46,449 bases of DNA, taken from CAZIKB01 sp964539665. Its GTDB lineage: Bacteria > Zhuqueibacterota > Zhuqueibacteria > Oceanimicrobiales > Oceanimicrobiaceae. Position 1 is the stretch's first letter. The number at the start of each line of letters is the position of its first letter. Below are positions 1 to 7,877 of the stretch, piece by piece. A program made the translations under genes and the position numbers. Under the pieces are notes generated by a model that saw only the letters and a program-made list of their open reading frames with translations, was not told the DNA's origin and searched no databases. The DNA lies in NCBI GenBank assembly GCA_964539665.1, contig CAZIKB010000047.1, positions 1-46,449 of the forward strand, in the 5' to 3' direction.

Positions 1-313
1 TGCTGTGGTCGGGTTGGAAACCACAGCCAAGAGCCATAAATGTGATGTTTTTCCGGCAGGCCCGTTCGATGGGGCGGGAGCCGATGATGCTTCTTGAATA
101 GGCGAACAAGACGATTTTTAACAATATTTTTGGATCGAAAGCTGGTGCACCGGTGTCGTCGTTTTGGTAGCGGTGTTCAAATACGAAGGTATCAAGTTTA
201 TTCTCAACCAGGTCGTGAATAGCGTATTCCAGGGTTCCGGGTTCAACCTGGTCTTTGAGAGTAATGGGAATCAGAACCATCTGATCATAATTGTAAGGTT
301 TAAATTTAGCCAT
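1..313 (-). CDS. IS1182-family transposase, N-terminal part (cut by window edge)
   Basis: Reading the minus strand from the ATG at 311-313 gives an open frame of 104 codons that runs off the left edge. The residues include a DDTGAPAFDPKILLKIVLFAYSR-like stretch and a later PIERACRKNITFMAL stretch, which I recognise as the N-terminal DUF772-type domain of IS1182 transposases. The catalytic DDE residues would lie outside the window. A palindrome directly upstream (324-347) and another at 395-420 probably belong to the element, so its end lies near 420. Whether the element is intact cannot be judged here. The family assignment is fairly sure; the exact group is from memory of the family. Confidence 0.8.
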   Translation of the reverse strand, partial: MAKFKPYNYDQMVLIPITLKDQVEPGTLEYAIHDLVENKLDTFVFEHRYQNDDTGAPAFDPKILLKIVLFAYSRSIIGSRPIERACRKNITFMALGCGFQPDHS

Positions 314-323
314 CTGCTCCTCT

Positions 324-347
324 AACTATTAGTGAATACTAATAGTT
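324..347. repeat. Perfect 9-bp inverted repeat upstream of transposase
   Basis: AACTATTAG (324-332) and CTAATAGTT (339-347) are perfect complements around a 6-base loop, 10 bases upstream of the transposase start. It could be an operator or hairpin that limits transposase expression. That role is inference. Confidence 0.6.
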
Positions 348-394
348 AAATATACAAAACCTGCCAATAATTGTCCACTAATTTCAATCATTTT

Positions 395-420
395 GTTGAG
401 ACTTTTTCGACAGTCTCAAC
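395..420. repeat. Probable IS end: 9-bp inverted repeat
   Basis: GTTGAGACT (395-403) pairs with AGTCTCAAC (412-420) around an 8-base loop. It lies upstream of the transposase and directly abuts the attC-like palindrome that begins at 421, so it is the likely outer end of the IS. The second end is outside the window, so the terminal repeat cannot be verified. Confidence 0.45.
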
Positions 421-490
421 GCATGCATAACCGGCGTTTTTTGCAGAGCGAAGCGGTGCGAAAAACGTCCGAGTTAATGCACTCGTTGTG
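421..490 (-). other. attC-like recombination site (site A), 3' of the 502-1080 gene
   Basis: Imperfect palindrome. TGCA (424-427), TAAC (428-431), CGG (432-434) and CGTTTTTTGC (435-444) pair with GCGAAAAACG (458-467), CCG (469-471), GTTA (473-476) and TGCA (478-481). T468, A472 and A477 are left unpaired, all in the same arm. On the minus strand the site ends in GTTATGC, which resembles the integron core site, and it follows the methyltransferase gene as attC follows a cassette gene. Single-sided extrahelical bases are the structural hallmark of attC. No functional integrase is in the window, so the call is by structure only. Confidence 0.55.
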
Positions 491-501
491 TGTTTTATGA
501 T

Positions 502-1080
502 TTATATAATTTTCTGACATTTAACATGAAACTTGGTTTTTTGAATAATTTTTAAAAAACCAGATGATTCTATCTTTTGAATTGTCTTAGAACGTGGTTG
601 ATGCCCGTCCTCAATTATTATTGTTCCATCTCTTTTTACCAACCTGCTTAATTCTTTTAGCAACTCATTTGGTCGTTCTATCATATGAAGCATGTCCAAA
701 GCATATATTACATCAGCAGTATCATTGATTATAGATGTGTTGTATTGTTCCGCATGAACAGCTTCTACATTAGTTAATTTGTATTTTTTAATTTTCTCTT
801 TTACTTTGCTAATAGCAAGTGGATGAATATCTACGGCTATTACCTTACCTGATTTTCCAACAGTTTTGGAAGCAATTTGGATATATCGTGCAGGGCCACA
901 GCCGTAATCAATAACAGTTTGTCCTGGTTTAAGACCAAGCGTTTCAAAGTTTTTACTATAATGCTTTCCAAAAAAATCCATCAATTTCATTATAAATGTC
1001 ATAACATGGAAAGCTATGTTTGGAATTGCTTCCCTGTTTTTTCCTGAAAGTATATCGCCGAGTGTTTTTCTACTTTCCAT
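502..1080 (-). CDS. Class I SAM-dependent methyltransferase
   Basis: A soluble methyltransferase of 192 residues. The SAM-binding motif I is visible as VIDYGCGPARY, followed by the acidic strand-2 end VIAVDIHP and a motif near DVIYALDMLHM, in the usual Methyltransf_11/25 order. The substrate is not evident. A GTG nine bases upstream (1087-1089) is in frame, but the ATG at 1078-1080 sits after AAGTGGAA and is preferred. The gene lies between two attC-like palindromes (1103-1178 upstream, 421-490 downstream), so it has the layout of a single-gene integron cassette. Its AT-rich composition differs from the permease gene further on and fits recent acquisition. Confidence 0.85.
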   Translation of the reverse strand: MESRKTLGDILSGKNREAIPNIAFHVMTFIMKLMDFFGKHYSKNFETLGLKPGQTVIDYGCGPARYIQIASKTVGKSGKVIAVDIHPLAISKVKEKIKKYKLTNVEAVHAEQYNTSIINDTADVIYALDMLHMIERPNELLKELSRLVKRDGTIIIEDGHQPRSKTIQKIESSGFLKIIQKTKFHVKCQKII

Positions 1081-1102
1081 TATTTCCACTTGTCATATTT
1101 TT

Positions 1103-1178
1103 CACATAACAATTATGCTTACCCATTGGGGCGAATCGGCTGTAATAGCCCCAATCCGAGTAAAGCATTTGGTTATAT
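1103..1178 (-). other. attC-like recombination site (site B)
   Basis: The cleanest site of the set. ATAAC (1106-1110) pairs with GTTAT (1172-1176). ATGC (1115-1118) and TTAC (1119-1122) pair with GCAT (1165-1168) and GTAA (1160-1163), leaving A1164 unpaired. ATTGGGGC (1125-1132) pairs perfectly with GCCCCAAT (1148-1155) around a 15-base loop. Read on the minus strand it begins ATATAAC and ends GTTATGTG, close to the R'' and R' core boxes of attC. It separates the methyltransferase from the 1220-1570 gene. Confidence 0.65.
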
Positions 1179-1219
1179 TTTTTATTCTCTTTGTTTATTC
1201 GATATCATAGTAAAATAAA

Positions 1220-1570
1220 TCAACTACCATATTTTTGAAAAAATCGCTTGGTGGCCCAATGCAGCATCTCTAAAACGTAGTTATTCCCGGCCAGATAAAC
1301 GCCCACCCCGAACATGATGTGCACAAATATGAAAACAACAGGGCCGCCAACTGCGATTATCATCGGCTTAGTTAATTTCACCGACAGATAGCTCAAGAAA
1401 GCCAGAACGGGCAAACTTATCAAAAAACTCATCACCAGTAAGACTAAGCCTACGTAAACACGCGCGCCAGGTTGCTGCTTCAAGATAGATAGCCCGTCCG
1501 GTTTGGTCAGGGATTTTTGACCGAACTTGGTCTGCGCCAACTTACGGGCAAAAGACCTGAGAAGGACCAC
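1220..1570 (-). CDS. Hypothetical small membrane protein
   Basis: An open frame of 116 codons starting at GTG. After a basic N-terminus rich in Lys and Arg, two hydrophobic segments are visible at roughly residues 38-62 and 70-95, the second with several Gly, so a two-helix inner-membrane protein is likely. I do not recognise the family. No good ribosome site supports the GTG, so the true start may be internal or the gene may have lost its 5' end. It ends 42 bases before attC-like site B, so it may be a cassette gene. A same-strand open frame at 1542-1763 overlaps its start and shows no recognisable domain. Confidence 0.5.
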   Translation of the reverse strand: MVLLRSFARKLAQTKFGQKSLTKPDGLSILKQQPGARVYVGLVLLVMSFLISLPVLAFLSYLSVKLTKPMIIAVGGPVVFIFVHIMFGVGVYLAGNNYVLEMLHWATKRFFQKYGS

Positions 1571-1781
1571 TTACAATTTCTCCCTCATTTACTACTGCTT
1601 TTGAGCTCTTTGTGATAAAACCTTTTCCAAACATAATGTGTGCTTCACCTGCAAAGAAAAAAACGCTACTTGTGACGAGATGGCAATTGCCAATGAGTAT
1701 CCGCAAAACGTGCGAAAATGAACTGCGCTCTTTGTTTGGTGAAAGCACCTGATCATACTGCATATTATTATGTCGAGTCAG
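1571..1781. other. Intergenic stretch 3' of the FtsX gene
   Basis: Contains only a weak minus-strand open frame (1542-1763, 73 codons) with no recognisable domain, no strong ribosome site and no clear terminator. I treat it as probably non-coding. Confidence 0.4.
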
Positions 1782-4202
1782 TTATTCATATCTCAAAGCT
1801 TCCGCTGGATTTGTCAAAGCGACTTTTATAGCCTGGTAGCTTACCGTCATCCAGGCGATGACAAGAGCTGTGATTCCTGCAAAAACAAAAATATCAACAC
1901 TAAGAGAAGCATGATATGCAAAATTCTGTAACCATTCATTCATAAAATACCAGGCAATGGGTGCTGAGACAACAAATGCAACGAGCACAAGCCAAGTAAA
2001 TTCTCGTGAAAGTAAAAAGATAATATTACTAACTGTGGCGCCGAGAACTTTTCTCACTCCAATTTCCTTTGTCCGTTGCTCAGCTGTAAAGGAAGCAAGT
2101 CCGACCAATCCCAGGCATGCAACAAAAATTGCCAGGATTGCAAATACACCAAAAATTTTGCCTTGACGTTCTTCTGCACGATACAAATTCTTAAAATTTT
2201 CATCAACAAAATTATACACAAACGGGAGTGTCGGGTTGAAGTCTGTCCACTTTTCTTCGATGAATTTCATCGTTTCGGGAACGTTCTCTGATCCTATGCG
2301 GATAACATAATTCCAGGCCATGTAAGGCGCTACAAAATAAACCGTAGGGACGATTTCCTCTCGCAATGACTCAAAATAAAAATTTTTGAGCACTCCAATA
2401 ACTTGTCCGCCACGCTGCTCCCACTGACCGATGTTCCAATCTTTAATTTCAGCGCTGCCAAATCCTTTACCAAGAGCGGTTTCATTTATCCAGCCAATTC
2501 TTTGCACCGCCGCTTCGTTCAGGATAAACGCAGTGGAGGCGTCGCTGGCATATTCACGGGAAAAGCTTCTACCTGCAGCTAGTTCAAATCCCATAGTTTC
2601 GATAAAATCGAAATCCGTCCAGACGGTCTGCATGCCCTGACGCTGATCTTCCGGTACACCTTCGGGCCGTGTGCCAAGGGAGCTACTCAGTCGGCCTGGA
2701 GGCACTCGAGAAGAACCTGCAGCATTCTTAATACTGGGATTCGCCAGAAGTTCATTTCGAAACTGGTCGTACCGTTGCCGCATCTCGGTTGGAGTTCCCG
2801 GTATCAATACTATATGATCTTTGCTGAACCCGAGCTTAATATCCCGGGCGTATTGCAGTTGATTGTTGACTACAGATGTCACCACAATCAAGAATATAGA
2901 AACGGCAAATTGGAATGTAACCAGTACTTTTCTTAGTGTTCCACCTTTCGCGCCTTTTCGCATCAATCCTGATAGTACACTAACTGGTTTGAAAGAGGAA
3001 AGAAAAAGAGCCGGATAACTTCCGGAAACGATTCCAACAAAAAGTGTAATCATTACGAGCCCTAATAGAAGCGGACCATTTTTGAAAATATCCATACTAA
3101 GTTCTTTCCCTGCCAGTTCATTGAATGCGGTGAGACTCAATGAACATAAAGCTACTGCCAGGATTAACGAAAGCATGGAAAGCGAAATGCTTTCACTCAG
3201 AAATTGCCAAATAAGTTGTTTGCGTGACGCACCGACGACTTTGCGTAAACCCACTTCTTTAGCACGGTTTGCGGAACGAGCTGTTGCCAGATTCATGAAA
3301 TTAATACAGGCGATAATGAGAACGAACAAAGCTATAGCCGAAAAAGCATAGACATACGTGATGTCTCCGCCGGGTGCGTAGGCGGAGATGTTTTGTGAGT
3401 GCAAATACACATCTGATAATGGCTGCATCACCAATTCCGGTGAAGCTTGTGCCCAGGCCTCTAATTTAGAATCAATAAACGTGGTAACTCTTCCTTCATA
3501 ATCCCGTGGCTTTTTTCCAACAGGCAGCATTGCATAGGTTTCACAAGATCCCTCGCCCCAGTTTTCAAGTACAATTCTGGAAAAAACCTGTTCAGCGCAA
3601 TTCATTGAAGCCAAAATATCAAATTGAAACTGGGTATTACCCGGTATTTGATCCAGAATACCTGCGACTTTGAAATCGTTGTTTTGAAAATTCAGGACCT
3701 GTCCAACGGGCTCTTCATCACCAAAATATTTTTGCGCGATCTCCTGTGAAACTACAATTGAATATGGATGGTCAAGCACAGTTTTGGGATCACCTGTCAG
3801 CAGTGGCATATCGAACACTTGAAAAACGTCCGGATCGACAAAAGCCACTCGCAGCTCATAGAAACGCTCGTCACCGTATTGTATAAGAGTCCTGCCCTGG
3901 GGAGAAAATCGAATAATGTGCGGAATATCAGAAAAGTCCGTTTTTAATTCTTTAGCAAGACGAAACGGACCAATGGCGCGCTCTCGTATAGCACCGGTCT
4001 GGGGATGCTTAGTTTTTATGTTTAGTCTATAAATGTTATCCCGATTTGCATGAAATTGATCATAGCTCAACTCCTCCTGAACAAATAGCAAAATCAAGAT
4101 AACGCTGGCCATGCCTATCGCTAATCCAAATATATTTATGAGTGAGTATTCCTTGTGTTTCACCAAACTTCGTAAAGCGGTTTTAATATAATTTTTAAAC
4201 AT
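1782..4202 (-). CDS. MacB/FtsX-type ABC transporter permease (806 aa)
   Basis: Membrane permease of the MacB/FtsX superfamily. An N-terminal cytoplasmic stretch (FKNYIKTALRSLVKHKEY) leads into a first membrane helix at about residues 20-42 and a large MacB_PCD-type periplasmic domain. Next comes an FtsX domain near 280-400 with the ARSANRAKEVGLRKVVGASR motif. A second helix near 425-445 and a second periplasmic domain follow, then a final FtsX domain with the matching EQRTKEIGVRKVLGAT motif. This duplicated layout of about 800 residues is usual for the family in FCB-group bacteria. No ATPase partner is adjacent, so the substrate is unknown. It starts at an ATG and is monocistronic here. Confidence 0.93.
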   Translation of the reverse strand: MFKNYIKTALRSLVKHKEYSLINIFGLAIGMASVILILLFVQEELSYDQFHANRDNIYRLNIKTKHPQTGAIRERAIGPFRLAKELKTDFSDIPHIIRFSPQGRTLIQYGDERFYELRVAFVDPDVFQVFDMPLLTGDPKTVLDHPYSIVVSQEIAQKYFGDEEPVGQVLNFQNNDFKVAGILDQIPGNTQFQFDILASMNCAEQVFSRIVLENWGEGSCETYAMLPVGKKPRDYEGRVTTFIDSKLEAWAQASPELVMQPLSDVYLHSQNISAYAPGGDITYVYAFSAIALFVLIIACINFMNLATARSANRAKEVGLRKVVGASRKQLIWQFLSESISLSMLSLILAVALCSLSLTAFNELAGKELSMDIFKNGPLLLGLVMITLFVGIVSGSYPALFLSSFKPVSVLSGLMRKGAKGGTLRKVLVTFQFAVSIFLIVVTSVVNNQLQYARDIKLGFSKDHIVLIPGTPTEMRQRYDQFRNELLANPSIKNAAGSSRVPPGRLSSSLGTRPEGVPEDQRQGMQTVWTDFDFIETMGFELAAGRSFSREYASDASTAFILNEAAVQRIGWINETALGKGFGSAEIKDWNIGQWEQRGGQVIGVLKNFYFESLREEIVPTVYFVAPYMAWNYVIRIGSENVPETMKFIEEKWTDFNPTLPFVYNFVDENFKNLYRAEERQGKIFGVFAILAIFVACLGLVGLASFTAEQRTKEIGVRKVLGATVSNIIFLLSREFTWLVLVAFVVSAPIAWYFMNEWLQNFAYHASLSVDIFVFAGITALVIAWMTVSYQAIKVALTNPAEALRYE

Positions 4203-4553
4203 AATAAATCCTCTACATGAATTATCTAAATAAGGTTAGAAAAGATATTCTTACCTTTTTAGACTGTTTTTTTTACTAAAAGTTACCTATTAAGTGTCTG
4301 ACCGAAAACTCGATTTTGAATGACTTTGCGAGCGCTTCTCAGTGAAGCAATCTCACGATTAGGTATGGCATAAGATTGCTTCGGCAAAAAACACATCGCA
4401 ATGACAGCTATGTTCCTAGTTTTCGTTCAGACTCTATTTAAGCTAATGTAAATTCGCCGAGTTTTTCGACATACTTTTTTTCTGCAAAACGTTTTCTTGC
4501 TTATTAGGGAGTATTGTCTCCCAATTGGAGTGGGGATGTTGACACATACGGCC
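4203..4553. other. Intergenic region holding a MITE-like element
   Basis: No gene is visible. It carries the 137-bp inverted-repeat element at 4296-4432. A small hairpin (GGGAG/CTCCC) lies near 4507-4522, about 30 bases past the 3' end of the 91-residue gene, and lacks a clean T tract. Confidence 0.6.
4296..4432. repeat. MITE/REP-like element with 15-bp terminal inverted repeats
   Basis: GTCTGACCGAAAACT (4296-4310) and AGTTTTCGTTCAGAC (4418-4432) are inverted repeats with one mismatch. Nested inside is a second palindrome, GAAGCAATCT with AGATTGCTTC, plus partial GTCATTGCGA-type arms. The inner AGATTGCTT palindrome recurs at 20233-20273, so this is probably a dispersed non-autonomous repeat of the genome. 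Confidence 0.65.
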
Positions 4554-4829
4554 TTATCCTTTATATTCTTTTGCGCCTTTTTCTACAGCGTATTGTGAGC
4601 GCGCTGCCCCATCAATTGAAACACCTTTATTTTTACACCATTTAACTAATTCATTGACGTCTACATCGACCTTTCTAATTCTCATTCCTTTAGCAATGAA
4701 TTTCTGAATAGCCTGCTCTGCATTTTGTTCCCATTCGTCATAACTATCTTCGAGTTCTTCTGCATCAACAGAAACTTGTTTTAAAATTGACCATTGCTCA
4801 CGACTATACCAAGCTACTAAGCTTACCAT
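4554..4829 (-). CDS. Conserved hypothetical small protein (91 aa)
   Basis: An acidic, mostly helical protein beginning MVSLVAWYSREQW, with a patterned middle (DELEDSYDEWEQNAEQ-like) and a KVDVDVNELVKWCKNKG stretch. I have a memory of similar stand-alone small proteins in varied bacteria, but no function is known to me. It starts at ATG and lies between the MITE-like element and attC-like site C. It could be cassette-borne. Confidence 0.7.
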   Translation of the reverse strand: MVSLVAWYSREQWSILKQVSVDAEELEDSYDEWEQNAEQAIQKFIAKGMRIRKVDVDVNELVKWCKNKGVSIDGAARSQYAVEKGAKEYKG

Positions 4830-4853
4830 AATTTATTCCTTGTTTTATAAATT

Positions 4854-4920
4854 TCTAACGCCCATTTAGTCGGTCAAACAGCATATCGAAACTTTGGTTT
4901 CAAAATTAGCTTACGTTATT
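4854..4920 (-). other. Weak attC-like site (site C), 3' of the DUF885 gene
   Basis: On the minus strand the stretch begins AAATAACG and ends GGGCGTTAG, which resemble attC outer boxes, and a small hairpin (GAAAC 4888-4892 with GTTTC 4897-4901) lies inside. The inner arms pair poorly, so this may be a decayed site or chance. Its position directly 3' of the 4979-6640 gene is what makes it worth listing. Confidence 0.3.
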
Positions 4921-4978
4921 TGGTCCGGGTTGAAATGAGTGCTTGGCCTTTTTGTTCTTATTGGGATCCGGGCTTTCC

Positions 4979-6640
4979 CTACTTGGTCTTCCCAAACATC
5001 GTAACTAATTGATCTTCTAAACCAGTCATCTGCCAGCGGCCAAGAGAAATAGGAATGTTACCAATCGCATTTAGTTCATCAAAAAAGTCTTTTAGCTTAA
5101 AGGATTCACCCTTCGTTTCCTTCTGCCGGGCGTAGGCGGCCATGGTTTCTTCCAACAGGTATTTACCGGTCACGTAGCTGGTACCATAGCCAGGTTGGCG
5201 CAAATAAAGGTGCTGCTCAAAAATCAGTAATTCGCGTTCTGTTTTCATCCAGCCGCGCGGGGTCCATTCACTGTGGATTTTACCGGCCTCTTCCATTGTC
5301 ATTTCATTGGCATGGGCATAAAGCGAGCCCAGGCCTCTTGCCGCCCGTTGCGCAATCATAATCCAAACGATTTCACGGACACGGGGATTGTCATCGTACA
5401 AACCGGCTTGCATAAACATCTCTTCAACTGCGGTGGCCGTGCCTTCGTTACGGCTGTCAAAGATATTGTAAAGTAAAGCGTCCCGCCGGATAACATTGGG
5501 GTGGGGATCGTGTTCCATGCGCGCCAGTTCAAACCAGTGATAAGAATGCGAATACAGTGGCATGGGATCGTAATGCATAGCGATCCTAAAAAAATGGCGT
5601 TTCTCTATGGGAATGAACCTGCCCACATGTGCTCTTAACGCAGGTTCGAAATAATCGGCTACGGTAACGATTTCTTTGTCTTTTAAGAACGCCATAAACT
5701 TTTTTACCGAGCGTTTGGCCATTGCATCATATTCCTCCGCAGAGGATACGGCTTTCAGTTCTGGTAAATGCCGGTTACGGTGTTCTTCCAATTTCAGAGA
5801 TGACCAGGCCCGCGCCAGCTCCCTTTTTAACACCATCATTTCTTCTTCCCAGGTTAAGGGAATTAGGTGGACGTTTTGCAGATTCCAGGTGTAGTTTTCT
5901 TTGCCAATGCCGGATGGCCCGGTCTTTAACGGCGCTTGTTGTTCAAGCCAGCCGATTAGCTCATCGGTAGCTGCTTTGGCTTCAACAATGATTGTTTTAA
6001 GCTTTTTACTTGCATTGTCACCAACAGTTTCCTTAAGGTTATCCAGGTTCTTACTTTGCTGTCTGATATCCCGAATCCCGGTAATCCAGAGCTCCCGGGC
6101 ATTGCCGGTGAGGTTTGTTTGCGCCTGCTTCATGAGGGGCGCAATAACGCTCAGGTCGGTAATTAAGCGAGTCTGTTCACTTTTTGTAAGCGGGAAACTA
6201 TAGGTCCACAGCTCGGTAACCGCATGATGAGTGGGGCCTTCATGGGCGGGAACGTCGCTTTTGTCTAACCAGATAGATTTGTAGAACGCGGGGTCGCGAA
6301 CCCATGGCTGTAGCACACGATGGTTAAAGTCAAAACCGTTCATTTCAGCTAATACAATATACCAATCAACTTTTTGTTCAACCGGCCAGTTACTGTGATC
6401 GATTTCATCCAACCGCCTCTTGTATTTTTTGAAGGATTCGTAGCGTTTCGCAAATGTTTTTGCAGTATAGTCTGGCGCTCCATCCAGCATAGGCGGTCGT
6501 TCAAATTCCCGCCATTCTTTAAATAACACGACCAGGTCTTCATAGTTTTCCGATGCACGGCCATTGGTGCTTAAGAAACTGCCATATGCAAAAAGCAGGA
6601 CAACAAGGAGTAGGTATGTTTTGAAATTTTCTTTTTTCAT
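4979..6640 (-). CDS. Secreted DUF885-family protein lacking the zinc motif
   Basis: The start is placed at the ATG 6638-6640 because the protein then begins with a signal peptide (MKKENFKTYLLLVVLLFAYG). An upstream in-frame codon would add about 20 residues without function. The mature part is about 530 residues and helical. The C-terminal half carries DUF885 landmarks: a NEGTATAVEEMFMQAG helix, RAARGLGSLYAHANEMT, and an RQPGYGTSYVTGKY stretch near the end. Canonical members have an HExxH-type metal site just before the EG(W/T)A helix. Here that place reads RRDALLYNIFDSRNEG, so the metal ligands are missing and hydrolase activity is doubtful. It sits between attC-like sites C and D. Confidence 0.8.
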   Translation of the reverse strand: MKKENFKTYLLLVVLLFAYGSFLSTNGRASENYEDLVVLFKEWREFERPPMLDGAPDYTAKTFAKRYESFKKYKRRLDEIDHSNWPVEQKVDWYIVLAEMNGFDFNHRVLQPWVRDPAFYKSIWLDKSDVPAHEGPTHHAVTELWTYSFPLTKSEQTRLITDLSVIAPLMKQAQTNLTGNARELWITGIRDIRQQSKNLDNLKETVGDNASKKLKTIIVEAKAATDELIGWLEQQAPLKTGPSGIGKENYTWNLQNVHLIPLTWEEEMMVLKRELARAWSSLKLEEHRNRHLPELKAVSSAEEYDAMAKRSVKKFMAFLKDKEIVTVADYFEPALRAHVGRFIPIEKRHFFRIAMHYDPMPLYSHSYHWFELARMEHDPHPNVIRRDALLYNIFDSRNEGTATAVEEMFMQAGLYDDNPRVREIVWIMIAQRAARGLGSLYAHANEMTMEEAGKIHSEWTPRGWMKTERELLIFEQHLYLRQPGYGTSYVTGKYLLEETMAAYARQKETKGESFKLKDFFDELNAIGNIPISLGRWQMTGLEDQLVTMFGKTK

Positions 6641-6670
6641 TTTTTTTGCCTTATGAGTATTATTAATTAC

Positions 6671-6755
6671 TTTTTTAAGACTACCGCCGCAAATCACCAC
6701 CTGTGAACGAAGCGCAGCGCAGTAAATAGTCCGAGTGCATTTGCCTTGTTATGTG
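6671..6755 (-). other. attC-like recombination site (site D), partly decayed
   Basis: CAAATCAC (about 6690-6697) pairs with GTGCATTTG (6735-6743) with one unpaired C on the gene side. On the minus strand the site starts CACATAAC and shares the TGCACTCGGAC run with site A. The far box, near GGCGGTAG, has lost the GTT core. It follows the 6767-7738 gene directly. Confidence 0.45.
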
Positions 6756-6766
6756 TTTGTTTTTCA

Positions 6767-7738
6767 TCATATCTGGGCAATTGATAATTCTTGAATAAAT
6801 GTATCCAGCAAACTTTTCTGATATGAATTTTTTGGTTTGTTAATCTCTTTAATAACATTTGCCCATGAGCTTTTCAGGCTTATTTTCTTGTAAAACTCAA
6901 TTACTTCTGATTTTGAAGGAAATGCCCAGCTATCTGGAGATTGCATAATAACTTCAAATAGAGTCAACCAGATTATCCAGTACTTATCATCTTCGAATTC
7001 TGAAATAATACGTTCTATAAGAGGATTGCTATTGGGGGTCAAAAACTTACCGTAGCTTAGTAGGCCTATCCTTAGAGTTTGCAAATGCTGTTCAATCGCA
7101 CTTTTATTGCCTGAGTTGGATTTTGCGAGTTTTATAGATATGTCTATTAATTCAGTCACTTCATTTTTTTGTTCTTCGTGATCTTTATTTAAATCCAAAA
7201 ACCAGAGCGCATCAAAATATTTATAATTTGACCAAAATGTAAATGTAGAGTTTTCGTAAAGAATGCTTTTTATATTGTTATTCCAATTAAAGACTTGTTC
7301 TTCATTATTTTCAGGATCAGCAATTAATAAACGAGCTCCTTTAATCTGGCTTTCCATTTTTGCCGAATGCACAAGGGCTGGGCTCACAATGAAGTTTTTT
7401 GTTAGGTTGGGGGCCTTTGTACGATCATGAATATCAACCATTCCGTACGATATACCACCACGCGGTAGGAGGAAATGCTTTGATAAGTGAAACTGATAAG
7501 TATTATTTTTCTTTAGGCATTCCCTATATATTTCAGCAATAACATTTACCAATGTAGCTGGATTAATTGAATAAGCTAAAAGGCTATCTGAAAATAAATT
7601 ACCCTGAACCTCATCTTTTCCTTTGATGATTCGAAATGTAATATTGTAGAAATCATTTAATATTTCTTTTGAACGTGAGGAGTTACTGCTAACCATCTGG
7701 CTGAACCCAAGCAGATCTATGAATGCTAAAGCCTGCAC
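6767..7738 (-). CDS. Class III nucleotide cyclase-like protein
   Basis: A soluble protein of 323 residues starting at GTG (7736-7738) after a strong GGAGG. Residues 1-155 follow the class III cyclase fold: FIDLLGFS with the first metal Asp at D8, FSDSLLAYS with the second at D51, then PRGGISYGMV and FIVSPALVHSAKMESQIKGARLLI, matching the usual R-GI--G-v and VN-AARL-G-iliS strands. The transition-state Asn-Arg pair of classical adenylate cyclases is not conserved (VHSAK instead). Such divergence is also seen in the cyclases of Pycsar anti-phage systems. The C-terminal half is helical and unrecognised. No membrane or TIR effector is adjacent. It lies between attC-like sites D and E. Confidence 0.65.
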   Translation of the reverse strand: MQALAFIDLLGFSQMVSSNSSRSKEILNDFYNITFRIIKGKDEVQGNLFSDSLLAYSINPATLVNVIAEIYRECLKKNNTYQFHLSKHFLLPRGGISYGMVDIHDRTKAPNLTKNFIVSPALVHSAKMESQIKGARLLIADPENNEEQVFNWNNNIKSILYENSTFTFWSNYKYFDALWFLDLNKDHEEQKNEVTELIDISIKLAKSNSGNKSAIEQHLQTLRIGLLSYGKFLTPNSNPLIERIISEFEDDKYWIIWLTLFEVIMQSPDSWAFPSKSEVIEFYKKISLKSSWANVIKEINKPKNSYQKSLLDTFIQELSIAQI

Positions 7739-7756
7739 CTTTCCTCCAATTTATCA

Positions 7757-7830
7757 CACATAACGTCTGAGTTCACTGGTTTTTACAGAGCGTTGCGGAG
7801 TAAAAATCCAGTGCAACGATTTGTTATACA
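7757..7830 (-). other. attC-like recombination site (site E)
   Basis: ATAAC (7760-7764) pairs with GTTAT (7823-7827). GTTCACTGG (7771-7779) plus TTTTTAC (7780-7786) pairs with GTAAAAA (7800-7806), CCAGTG (7808-7813) and AAC (7815-7817), leaving T7807 and C7814 unpaired in one arm. On the minus strand it starts GTATAAC and ends GTTATGTG. This is a long, nearly perfect stem with attC-type single-sided bulges, directly 3' of the 7878-8459 frame. Confidence 0.65.
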
Positions 7831-7877
7831 TTTCCTTTTCATCTTTCCTTTCGTGATACATAGATATGCTAAAACAT

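Noticed and set aside
1542..1763. Minus-strand 73-codon frame
   Set aside because: No recognisable domain, weak start context and overlap with another same-strand frame; probably chance.
6641..6700. Longer start for the DUF885 gene
   Set aside because: The extra residues precede a normal signal peptide and run into the attC-like palindrome.
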